Source: a bacterium
Lineage (GTDB): Bacteria; JACRDZ01; JAJRWM01
Direction of reading: 5' to 3'
Assembly (NCBI GenBank): GCA_024276815.1
Contig: JAJRWM010000106.1
Location: 1 to 7,106 of the forward strand
DNA: 7,106 bases
In this document: piece after piece, positions 1 to 5,648 of the stretch
Layout of the letters: each line of letters begins with the position of its first letter
How positions within the stretch are numbered: position 1 is the first letter of the stretch
Translations under genes and position numbers: made by a program
Notes under the pieces: generated by a model
The model's input: only the letters and a program-made list of their open reading frames with translations
Databases searched by the model: none
Told to the model about the DNA's origin: nothing

Positions 1-61
1 GGGAAGAGGGTTTGGGAGCAATCCCTTTTTATAAAAAGGGTGTCTCCCAGGGTTTTCCCTG
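1..61. repeat. Cluster of nested palindromes at the left edge
   Basis: A perfect 18-bp palindrome lies at 23-40 (CCCTTTTT, AT, AAAAAGGG). It is flanked by arms 11-18 and 44-51, which pair over 8 bp including two G-T pairs around TGGGAG/CTCCCA, and further out by 1-5 (GGGAA) with 55-59 (TTCCC). A second, overlapping hairpin is perfect: CAGGG (48-52), loop TTTT, CCCTG (57-61). The two folds compete for the same bases. No T-run follows on either strand, so an ordinary intrinsic terminator is not supported. It could be the end of a MITE- or REP-like element cut by the window edge. The pairing is seen directly; the role is unknown. Confidence 0.6.
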
Positions 62-195
62 TTCCACTTCCACCTGCCTTGAAAAACCATGTCTTGCATA
101 TAGTTACAGTTAAGCAACTTGCTTTTTCGGAGGAACTCCAACTGTACTATCTATTATTCTATTCTATCCATCCTCCATCCCTTTTGATTCTTTGT

Positions 196-224
196 TTGAC
201 AAAATTACAGCTATTAGATATATT
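196..224 (+). promoter_or_regulatory. Sigma-70-type promoter of the toxin-antitoxin unit
   Basis: A perfect -35 box TTGACA (196-201) is separated by 17 bases from TATATT (219-224), which matches the -10 consensus at 5 of 6 positions. Transcription would begin near 231 and give a leader of about 75 bases before the antitoxin start at 307. A private promoter is usual for toxin-antitoxin units, including those carried as integron cassettes. The AT-rich leader (241-290) would be the natural place for autoregulatory binding by the AbrB-type antitoxin, but I see no clear operator repeat. Confidence 0.7.
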
Positions 225-293
225 AAAAGTAAGCATGTAGGAAATTATGGTAAGATAACAAAAGTTTATGAATTACACTAATATTAAACAAAA

Positions 294-298
294 AGGAG
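294..298 (+). promoter_or_regulatory. Ribosome binding site fixing the antitoxin start
   Basis: AGGAG ends 8 bases before ATG 307. The upstream in-frame ATG at 268 has no comparable site and would add 13 residues absent from the AbrB fold, so 307 is preferred. Confidence 0.75.
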
Positions 299-306
299 AA
301 AGTGAT

Positions 307-588
307 ATGTCTTTGGTTAAGATCGGGGAAAAACACCAAGTGACTATTCCCGTGGAAATATTCAAGAAATTGCGGTTAAGAACGGGTGATTTTTTAGAGG
401 CGGTTGTTGAGGGGAATCGTCTTGTCTTTGTGCCCAGCAAAGTCATTCATAAAGAAGATGCCTGGTTTTACAGCAAAGAATGGCAAACCAAGGAAGCCGA
501 AGCGGAAGAAGACCTGAAAAAAAGCAGAGTAAGCGGGCCCTTTGAATCGGCTGGCGATTTAATAGGTCACTTGAGAAAAGCTAAGTAA
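307..588 (+). CDS. AbrB/MazE-like antitoxin (SpoVT-AbrB domain)
   Basis: This 93-residue protein is probably the antitoxin and transcriptional autorepressor of a type II toxin-antitoxin pair. Residues 4-43 have the swapped-hairpin AbrB pattern: VKIGEKHQVTIP (4-15), then LRLRTGDFLE (22-31), then a strand ending LVFVP (39-43). This part should dimerise and bind DNA. The tail (about 50-93) is charged, with WFYSKEWQ and a final FESAGDLIGHL segment, and is where such antitoxins usually wrap the toxin. It is preceded by a strong promoter (196-224) and a good Shine-Dalgarno site. Its stop codon overlaps the next start in TAATG, so the two genes are translationally coupled. Because the partner toxin gene is broken, this may now be an orphan antitoxin or regulator. 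Family assignment is confident; DNA targets are unknown. Confidence 0.88.
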   Translation: MSLVKIGEKHQVTIPVEIFKKLRLRTGDFLEAVVEGNRLVFVPSKVIHKEDAWFYSKEWQTKEAEAEEDLKKSRVSGPFESAGDLIGHLRKAK

Positions 589-842
589 TGAAGGTCTACA
601 CTACTAAAAGTTTTGATAAAGATTATCAAAAGCTAAGTGATGGATTGAAAAACAGAGCTGATTAAAAACTAAGGCTGTTTGTAGAAAATCCCAAGCATCC
701 TTCTTTGCGGGTTAAAAAGATGCAGGGGTTTAATATTTGGGAGGCCAGAATAAGTAAGGGCTACCGTTTTACTTTTCAAATTGAGGACGACACCTGTCTT
801 TTAAGAAGAATTGGTGGGCATGATGTTCTTAAAAAACCATAA
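588..842 (+). pseudogene. RelE/ParE-superfamily toxin, inactivated by an internal stop
   Basis: Reading from ATG 588, the frame gives 25 residues (MKVYTTKSFDKDYQKL and so on), then TAA at 663-665, then 58 more residues in the same frame up to TAA 840-842. With the stop read as one residue the product would be 84 residues, a normal length for this toxin family. The part after the stop keeps family features: NPKHPSLRVKKMQG (34-47), IWEARISKGYRF (50-61) and the C-terminal RRIGGHDVL (73-81). The basic and histidine residues there are those expected of a RelE-type ribosome-dependent mRNase. The only lesion is one nonsense codon; CAA, GAA or AAA would each need a single change. No plausible downstream restart with an SD site is seen. 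The preceding AbrB-like gene overlaps it by one base. A sequencing error or a very recent mutation cannot be excluded. Confidence 0.85.
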
Positions 843-879
843 AACATAGGAAAATCATGGAAAAATAAATAACAACAAA

Positions 880-935
880 TCACAACGCTTAATCAATGGA
901 CACGCTGAAGCGTGCCGTCGAGCTTTGCGTTGGGT
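880..935 (+). other. Probable integron attC recombination site
   Basis: This stretch folds as a long imperfect hairpin in the style of attC. Its right end GTTGGGT (929-935) fits the R' core GTTRRRY exactly. Its left end TCACAAC (880-886) pairs with it at 5 of 7 positions, including the invariant AAC/GTT. G887-C888 pair with G927-C928. An unpaired spacer follows, then TC.AUGG (893-899) pairs with 915-921 with one mismatch and one wobble. A900 is left extrahelical, and CACGC (901-905) pairs with GCGTG (910-914) around TGAA. One-sided extrahelical bases and a central spacer are hallmarks of attC. At 56 bases it is close to the shortest known sites. It lies just after the toxin gene, where a cassette's attC belongs. 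No integrase gene is present in the window. Confidence 0.7.
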
Positions 936-1207
936 CTATAAAAAACAATGCAAACACCACAAGAAAAACAAAAAAACAACAAGAAAAATTCCTAATCCTC
1001 TATGATACAACCAAAAAGTGTCTTTTGATTTTGGACCACCTTTACGCTGATTTGGAAAACTGTTTAGCAAGTGACGCAGCTAAAGTCGATGAAGATTCCT
1101 CGATTGTTATCAAGGTCAATATAGCCGCGCTTGGACTCATAGACTATTTCCACCGCTTCGGAGAAATCGTCTCTGCCACCCCCTTCCCCAAAACTTTAAA
1201 TATTTAA
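896..1207 (+). CDS. Small hypothetical protein, probable cassette gene with N-terminal frame problem
   Basis: The open frame encodes 103 residues that I do not recognise. From about residue 31 on it looks like a real soluble, mostly helical protein: FLILYDTTKKCLLILDHLYA, a short acidic segment with AAKVDEDS, then IAALGLIDYFHRFGEIVSA. There is no signal peptide or membrane segment. The only ATG in frame (896) lies inside the attC hairpin, so the first 13 or so codons are recombination-site sequence, and there is no SD site. ATG 948, just after the attC site, is in a different frame and gives MQTPQEKQ before an A-run (970-976). A -1 shift there joins it smoothly to the long frame as MQTPQEKQKKQQEKFLILY. 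The true gene is therefore probably 948-1207 with a one-base loss, or recoded. Gene reality is likely; start and function are uncertain. Confidence 0.5.
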   Translation: MDTLKRAVELCVGSIKNNANTTRKTKKQQEKFLILYDTTKKCLLILDHLYADLENCLASDAAKVDEDSSIVIKVNIAALGLIDYFHRFGEIVSATPFPKTLNI

Positions 1208-1228
1208 TATACACTTATTAATGTATAT
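1207..1228. repeat. AT-rich inverted repeat after the cassette ORF
   Basis: ATATACA (1207-1213) and TGTATAT (1222-1228) are perfect 7-bp inverted arms separated by 8 bases, starting on the last base of the stop codon. The stem has only one G-C pair and is not followed by a clean T-run. It is a weak terminator candidate at best and could equally be a binding site. Confidence 0.4.
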
Positions 1229-1345
1229 CTTTATGCGAGGATAACATGACAGATAAAGACGGCACTTGTTATCTATCTATCTGAATCTTCGGTCAACCTT
1301 TGGCAATAATTTAACTAAACCGCATGTTTGTAAACCGAAAATTCC

Positions 1346-1425
1346 ACCTGGTTTATCACCAGGTCAAGCGCTCAGAATGAAAAACTCGCTGATTCTTGAA
1401 TCCGGCATAAAGGCCTGTTTTTTTT
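1346..1425 (+). promoter_or_regulatory. Competing hairpins with T-run upstream of the NTPase gene
   Basis: ACCTGG (1346-1351) and CCAGGT (1359-1364) form a perfect 6-bp hairpin with a 7-base loop. CAGGTC (1360-1365), which overlaps its right arm, can instead pair with GGCCTG (1412-1417), one G-U pair included, immediately before eight Ts (1418-1425). An inner hairpin, TCAGAAT (1372-1378) with ATTCTTGA (1392-1399, one bulge), would sit inside the second fold. Two mutually exclusive stems, one abutting a T-run, resemble a transcription attenuator for the gene starting at 1478. I recognise no riboswitch consensus. The long-range stem is short, so this could be chance. The rest of 1208-1477 holds no gene I would call. 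Confidence 0.25.
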
Positions 1426-1477
1426 AGCGGGCGTATGATAAAATCGACAGTCAGCGAAGGAGAAGCCAAGGGGAAAA

Positions 1478-3061
1478 ATGGAAGACATACTTGATTACCA
1501 GCGAAAATACGTAAATCCTTTAATCGATTTTTTCCAGGAGAAAGATGGTTTTATCGGCATTAATCTTTGCGGCCCGCCTTTAAGCGGAAAAACCCGTATT
1601 TTGAAGTCTTTTGCGGAAAATATTGAAATCGACAGGGAGTTTCATTGTATCTATTTAGACTTGGAGCTATTGCAAAAGGATGATTCGACCAGTATTCTTA
1701 AGAAGATAATAAAAGAGGAGCTTCAGAAAGCGGGTGTAACTTCAAAACAAATACTGAGTTATTTTTCAAACTCTCATTCTCTTGAAAGGGATTTATTTAA
1801 ATCAAAAAGAAAGAGTGAGTTTTATTCCCTTTATGTCAAGCGCTTGATTATCATCATCGATCATATCACATCGATTTCGGCGGAGGAACAGCAAGAAATA
1901 ATAGAAATCCTGAGGGTTTTGAGGTCGATCCCGGTAGTTGGTGTGGTGGTCTCTGATTTTACGGCCAGATTTCTTCCTCTGACGATCAACATTGGTTTTT
2001 TAAATGAGACCGAACTGGCCCAGTTCTGGGCTGGCAAGCACACTCCTTCGGCCTTGCTCGGTGATTTCCCGATAATTGACCCTGGAAAAAACCATACTCC
2101 CGGTAGCCTGATTAATTTTTTCAGTCAATATTTGTTGATTCGCAACCTGTATAAAGCTTTTGATAAAAAACGCAGGTCTGATATCAGGCTGTTAACGAAA
2201 ATGTTTTTTCTGCAATACCAGTGGCCGGAACTTTTCGATCGCGTCTGTCTGTCTCTGGAGCGGGAGCCCAACATTCTGCTTGCATTAGAGAGCATTATGG
2301 CTACTCGTGATGAGTCTGAGCGTGAGAATTTGCTCTCTGTTTCGCCGACGCTGTTAAGTCTCAGCAGTGATCAGTATTTGAAAAGATTGCTGGGCGCTCC
2401 TCCCTTTTTCATCAATATCGAGAACGTCAAGCGCTTCATAGCGGCGATTCATGGCGAGGTTAGCGTTGATCGGGATGAGAAGAAAGCTGAAGCCGGGGAG
2501 GACATCTGGTCCAGCCTGATCAGCGGCGACTTGTTTAATCTTTCTAACGCGGCGGCGAATTTTGGCAACCTTGATTATGAGAGGCAGGAAGATTATTTAC
2601 ATCGTCTGCTCGCTATTCTGATAGATAGCAGTCTGGATGATGAAATGCGTTCAGCCGCCAGCCTGGCTCTGGCTAAGATCGCGCCGGAGCGGTCGTTGCG
2701 TCAGCTTGAATATGTGCTTGACTCCACCTCCGATCCCGGTGTCCGCCAATGGGTTGTTAAAACTTTGGGGTTACTCAGGTTGCCCGAGTCCAAAGATTTG
2801 CTCAGTGATATGTTACGCAAAGACAAACTTGAAGTAGTCGGTTCGAGCGCCGATATTTTCATTGACGCCAATCGGGATATTTTGCGGTTGGAAAACGATT
2901 TGAAGAGAAGGGAAGCTTCTCTTGTTCGTTTGGAAGTATTGAATATTATTGAGGCTTTGCCGCTGGATGAAACCAGGGATTTGTTGGAAAATGTCAGGGA
3001 GCGGGATCCTGATCCCTTGCTAAGGGGCAAGGCTCATGATATCCTTCGTTTAAAGGCATAA
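1478..3061 (+). CDS. P-loop NTPase with C-terminal HEAT-like repeats
   Basis: This 527-residue cytoplasmic protein has no signal peptide or membrane segment. Residues 32-39 (GPPLSGKT) are a Walker A motif. Residues 123-128 (LIIIID) form a Walker B strand, but the next residue is His129 where AAA-type enzymes usually have Glu. VVGVVVSDF about 30 residues later resembles a sensor-1 strand. The middle has TPGSLINFFSQYLLIRNLY and then FFLQYQWPELFDRV, a layout reminiscent of KAP/STAND-type NTPases, where a helical domain follows the NTPase core; this is inference from pattern only. Residues about 372-527 form roughly five HEAT-like helical repeats, for example DPGVRQWVVKTLGLL and DPLLRGKAHDILRL, suggesting a protein-binding scaffold. 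AGGGG (1469-1473) lies 4 bases before ATG. The cheX gene follows 87 bases downstream on the same strand with no evident terminator between. The specific function is unknown; a signal-dependent switch is plausible. Confidence 0.9.
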   Translation: MEDILDYQRKYVNPLIDFFQEKDGFIGINLCGPPLSGKTRILKSFAENIEIDREFHCIYLDLELLQKDDSTSILKKIIKEELQKAGVTSKQILSYFSNSHSLERDLFKSKRKSEFYSLYVKRLIIIIDHITSISAEEQQEIIEILRVLRSIPVVGVVVSDFTARFLPLTINIGFLNETELAQFWAGKHTPSALLGDFPIIDPGKNHTPGSLINFFSQYLLIRNLYKAFDKKRRSDIRLLTKMFFLQYQWPELFDRVCLSLEREPNILLALESIMATRDESERENLLSVSPTLLSLSSDQYLKRLLGAPPFFINIENVKRFIAAIHGEVSVDRDEKKAEAGEDIWSSLISGDLFNLSNAAANFGNLDYERQEDYLHRLLAILIDSSLDDEMRSAASLALAKIAPERSLRQLEYVLDSTSDPGVRQWVVKTLGLLRLPESKDLLSDMLRKDKLEVVGSSADIFIDANRDILRLENDLKRREASLVRLEVLNIIEALPLDETRDLLENVRERDPDPLLRGKAHDILRLKA

Positions 3062-3148
3062 ATGCTTCGAGGATTATTTATGTATCGTTGGTAAGAGGGG
3101 ACTGAAAGCTTTCTGACAGAGACAGGTAGAAGGAAAGAGAGGAAAAAA

Positions 3149-3613
3149 ATGGACGCGAGGGTTGTTAATTCCTTCATTAAGGCCGGTTGTTCCGTTGTCA
3201 ATAATTTTATGAGCGAAGACATCAAAACCGGGAAAGTAACGGTGCGGCGCAAGTCATATCCCAGCGAGGAACTGAATATCATCATAGGTATTCTGGGGCA
3301 GATGCGCGGTGAAGTTACCTATGGCATGTCATCTTTCGTGGCCATGAACATTGTTTCCAAGATGATGGGGGGGCTGGAAGTTAAATCCATGGATGACATG
3401 GCTTACAGCGCGATTTCCGAACTGTCCAACATGATTTCCGGTAATGCCGTAACCAACATGAGCAGCGAGAACATCACTCTCGATTTGACCCCTCCAACTA
3501 TTGTCACCGGAAAAAATATCAAATTTCACACCCTGGAAATTAAAACCCTGAACATTCCATTAGAGACGGAAGTCGGTATCATTATGATGGATGTGGCCTT
3601 GGAAGAAATCTAG
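3149..3613 (+). CDS. cheX: CheX-type phosphatase (CheC/CheX/FliY family)
   Basis: This 154-residue protein, the usual CheX length, should dephosphorylate phospho-CheY in the cytoplasm. Residues 87-94 (SAISELSN) fit the family active-site pattern [DS]-x3-E-x2-N, with Glu91 and Asn94 as the catalytic pair. A proline pair (115-116) follows about 21 residues later, where the motif expects Pro. There is one such motif, as in CheX; CheC has two. The N-terminal part, including VTVRRKSYPSEELNIIIGILGQMRGEVTYGM, matches the alpha/beta core and dimer strand of CheX. AGAGG (3138-3142) is 6 bases before ATG. Its TAG stop overlaps the SD site of the receiver gene 12 bases further on, so the pair is translationally linked. 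No flagellar or receptor genes lie in the window, so a non-chemotactic output is possible. Confidence 0.9.
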   Translation: MDARVVNSFIKAGCSVVNNFMSEDIKTGKVTVRRKSYPSEELNIIIGILGQMRGEVTYGMSSFVAMNIVSKMMGGLEVKSMDDMAYSAISELSNMISGNAVTNMSSENITLDLTPPTIVTGKNIKFHTLEIKTLNIPLETEVGIIMMDVALEEI

Positions 3614-3625
3614 GAGCTAAATATT

Positions 3626-3988
3626 ATGAAAATACTGATTGCTGACGATTCCAAATTTATGCGTCTGATGATAAGAAGAATTTGTGATAATGCGTCTGAA
3701 GATATTGAGACTGAAGAAGCCGGCACCGGCATTGAGGCGGTAAAGAAGAACGCGGTTTTTGCTCCGGATTTGATATTTATGGACATCACCATGCCGCAAA
3801 TGAACGGTATTGAGGCGATGCAGCGGATTAAAAAGGTTTCTCCCGACTGCAAACTGGTTATCTGCAGCGCTCTGGCCAACGCCCCTCAAATCAAGGAAGC
3901 GATCGAACAGGGAGCGGACGAGATAATCGCCAAGCCTTTCCAGGAAGAGAAAATTCTTGAAGTTATCAAATTAACAAAGGGCAGGTAG
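3626..3988 (+). CDS. cheY: CheY-like single-domain response regulator
   Basis: This 120-residue protein is a stand-alone receiver domain without an output domain. The acidic pocket is Asp7-Asp8, the phospho-acceptor is Asp53 (in FMDITMPQMNG), the switch hydroxyl is Ser81 (in VICSALAN), and the conserved lysine is Lys103 (in IAKPF). The position of CheY's switch tyrosine, three residues before that lysine, is Ile100, so the classical aromatic rotamer switch is absent. AGGAG (3612-3616) overlaps the cheX stop and sits 9 bases before ATG. The adjacent CheX is its likely phosphatase; the kinase is outside the window. It would act by phosphorylation-dependent binding to a partner, either the flagellar motor or another target such as the upstream HEAT-repeat protein (inference). 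The name cheY is by family; the role in motility is unproven. Confidence 0.9.
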   Translation: MKILIADDSKFMRLMIRRICDNASEDIETEEAGTGIEAVKKNAVFAPDLIFMDITMPQMNGIEAMQRIKKVSPDCKLVICSALANAPQIKEAIEQGADEIIAKPFQEEKILEVIKLTKGR

Positions 3989-4067
3989 CGGATTAATCAA
4001 AATTCTTAATCAAAAAAACAGCAGTACGGAAGAGACGATAATAATCAAAATAGGAACGACAGCTTCT

Positions 4068-4090
4068 GAGAAAAACATTTTTCTTTTCTC
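4068..4090. terminator. Weak AT hairpin between convergent genes
   Basis: AGAAAAA (4069-4075) can pair with TTTTTCT (4078-4084); alternatively GAGAAAA (4068-4074) can pair with TTTTCTC (4084-4090). On the + strand, T-rich sequence follows. It sits between the ends of the receiver gene (+) and the LOG-like gene (-), where a terminator is needed. The stem is almost entirely A-T, so termination efficiency is doubtful. Confidence 0.25.
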
Positions 4091-4128
4091 CCTTTTACTC
4101 TGACATCATAATGCCGGCTGAATCAAAC

Positions 4129-4698
4129 TTACCCCAGGTAACTGCTCAACAGCTTGGCGTCATCACTATCATTATAAGCCATTAACAGTTCGTCTATCAA
4201 CTTCACCGGATCAGAATGATAGATTATCTTGGCGCCGGTTGGTTTTTTTACTATCTCCTCAATCGCCCTGATCTCATCCGAGATACCGCCCGTTCCTTCC
4301 AGGACTCCGATCAGCTTTCCTTCATCGTAAGCGATAGCGAACTCGCCCAGGGTACCCGAACGGCCGCCAACCAGGATGACAATGTCGCAGGTTCGCACGC
4401 CGGTAGCTTCCCGGCCCATCAGTCCCTGGCCGGTAAAGATCAGGACGTCGATATCAGTCACCGGGGAGGCATAGATGTTTATGTGTTCGTCCAGGTTAAG
4501 GCCGGGAGAAACGCCGATGGTAATTCCGGAAGCGGCTTTCGCCCCCCTGGTGGCTTCATAAGGCAATCCCGGGCAGGCGCCGGTAACAATAACGCAGCCC
4601 CGTCTGGCGATTTCCTGACCTAAAAGGAAGGCCCGTTTGACCGCTTCGTCGCTCATCGCCCCGTCAGCGGAGCCCATGACCCCGATTTTAACCTTAAT
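4129..4698 (-). CDS. LOG/TIGR00725-like Rossmann-fold nucleotide-binding protein
   Basis: A lysine-decarboxylase-like/LOG-family protein of 189 residues if started at ATT 4698, or 182 from ATG 4677. Members bind nucleotides; some hydrolyse nucleoside 5'-monophosphates at the glycosidic bond, but this subgroup's activity is uncertain. From the ATT start, residues 2-9 are KVKIGVMG, the first Rossmann strand that such proteins begin with; the ATG start would delete it. TGACPGLPYEATRGA (39-53) is the phosphate-binding region. GLMGRE (92-97) carries the conserved Arg. GGRSGTLGE (111-119) corresponds to the LOG signature PGGxGTxxE, but has Val for Pro and one extra residue between GG and GT. An SD-like AGGAAG (4715-4710) lies 11 bases before the ATT but 32 before the ATG. 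The gene begins 8 bases after the secF stop, so it is in the sec operon. No other start codon occurs between the in-frame stop at 4719-4717 and 4677. Confidence 0.88.
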   Translation of the reverse strand: MKVKIGVMGSADGAMSDEAVKRAFLLGQEIARRGCVIVTGACPGLPYEATRGAKAASGITIGVSPGLNLDEHINIYASPVTDIDVLIFTGQGLMGREATGVRTCDIVILVGGRSGTLGEFAIAYDEGKLIGVLEGTGGISDEIRAIEEIVKKPTGAKIIYHSDPVKLIDELLMAYNDSDDAKLLSSYLG

Positions 4699-4706
4699 GG
4701 CAAAAA

Positions 4707-5630
4707 TTACTTCCTTTTATATTTTTTCTTGGTAGAGCTTTTTGAAGTCAGGTGCCATTCAACCAGGATAGGGCTGGCGACAAAGATAGAGGAGTAGGTA
4801 CCGACAACGATTCCGATCAGCAGCGCGAAGGCGAAGTCATGGATTACTTCGCCACCCATGAAGAAGAGGAAGAGCACGACAATCAGGGTTGTGAGGGAAG
4901 TTATAACGGTACTGCTCAGGGACTGGTTGATGCTAATATTAATAATTTCATGATATTCCTTGTTACGGATTAATCTGAGGTTTTCCCTGATCCGGTCGAA
5001 GACAACGATAGTATCGTTCAGGGAATAGCCAATAATCGTCAGGAAGGCGGCGACAATTGAAATGTTGATTTCCTTGTTGGTAATGGAAAAAATGCCCAGG
5101 GTAATCAGCACATCATGCAATAAAGCCACCACCGCGCCGATGGCGAAACGAAACTCGAAGCGCCAGGAGATATAGGCCAGAATACCGATTAAAGAAGTTA
5201 TAATCGCCAGGATAGCGTCTTTTTTGAGGTCAACTCCCACCGCCGGGCCGATAAATTCTGTTCTCAGTTCCTCAAAATTGGCGTCCGGGATATCAGCCCG
5301 CAACCTGTTTTCAACCAGCTCACCGATTTTAGCCTCATCCTCCACGTTTTTATTGGGGGTACGGATCATGACCTGGTTCTGGCCGCCGATCAACTGGATA
5401 ATACTGTCACCCAGTTCCATCCCCTGCAACACGCTACGAATTTTCTGAATGTCCACGTTTTCCTCGAATTTCAATTCAATCAGGGTTCCGCCGGTAAAGT
5501 CAATCCCCATAGCCGGCCCCCCGTGGATAATAAGCGAGGCGATTCCGATCAGGATCAAAACGGCGGACAGGGCAAACCCGATTCTCCGGGACTTGATAAA
5601 TTCAAAATTCGTATTATTTAAAAACCGCAT
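4707..5630 (-). CDS. secF: Protein translocase subunit SecF
   Basis: This 307-residue inner-membrane protein partners with SecD and YajC to assist SecYEG-driven export using the ion gradient. TM1 is about 17-36. The periplasmic P1 domain follows and begins with the family motif GIDFTGG (42-48). TM2-TM6 fall near 139-158, 163-183, 190-209, 242-260 and 264-288. YSLNDTIVVFDRIREN (202-217) is the conserved TM4 motif, with Asp206 corresponding to the aspartate implicated in proton passage. Length is normal for a stand-alone SecF, and the C-terminus ends in a Lys-rich tail. An AAGGA site lies 6 bases before ATG 5630. The secD stop lies 38 bases upstream, a gap lengthened by a 20-bp duplication. Confidence 0.97.
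   Translation of the reverse strand: MRFLNNTNFEFIKSRRIGFALSAVLILIGIASLIIHGGPAMGIDFTGGTLIELKFEENVDIQKIRSVLQGMELGDSIIQLIGGQNQVMIRTPNKNVEDEAKIGELVENRLRADIPDANFEELRTEFIGPAVGVDLKKDAILAIITSLIGILAYISWRFEFRFAIGAVVALLHDVLITLGIFSITNKEINISIVAAFLTIIGYSLNDTIVVFDRIRENLRLIRNKEYHEIINISINQSLSSTVITSLTTLIVVLFLFFMGGEVIHDFAFALLIGIVVGTYSSIFVASPILVEWHLTSKSSTKKKYKRK
4710..4715 (-). promoter_or_regulatory. SD-like site supporting an ATT start for the LOG-like gene
   Basis: On the minus strand AGGAAG lies within the last codons of secF, 11 bases before ATT 4698. It is the only SD-like sequence near the family-consistent N-terminus. Confidence 0.45.
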
Positions 5631-5648
5631 CTTGTTTCCTTCCTCAGT

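Noticed and set aside
40-240. 66-residue + strand ORF rich in Leu, Ile and Pro
   Set aside because: It has no SD site, starts in the palindrome cluster, runs through the toxin-antitoxin promoter and has no recognisable domain.
1240-1273. GATAACA/TGTTATC inverted repeat as a second attC site
   Set aside because: The right end GTTATCT does not fit GTTRRRY and the interior does not fold like attC.
1270-1282. Three TATC tandem units
   Set aside because: It is too short to call a meaningful repeat tract.
1296-1325. Possible promoter TTGGCA with a 17-base spacer to CATGTT
   Set aside because: The -35 match is good but the -10 matches only 3 of 6 positions.
1404-1425. Simple intrinsic terminator GGC-loop-GCC plus T8
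   Set aside because: The local stem is only 3 bp; only the longer-range pairing reported as a possible attenuator gives a meaningful stem.
1434-1444. TATGAT/TAAAAT -10-like boxes before the NTPase gene
   Set aside because: There is no acceptable -35 at 16-18 bases upstream; the position is filled by a T-run.
3062-3094. 10-codon ORF immediately after the NTPase stop
   Set aside because: It is too short, has no separate SD site and no recognisable content.
4216-4623. Long + strand ORF opposite the LOG-like gene, and other long frames opposite secD and secF
   Set aside because: They are antisense shadows of clearly conserved genes, without homologous motifs or ribosome binding sites.
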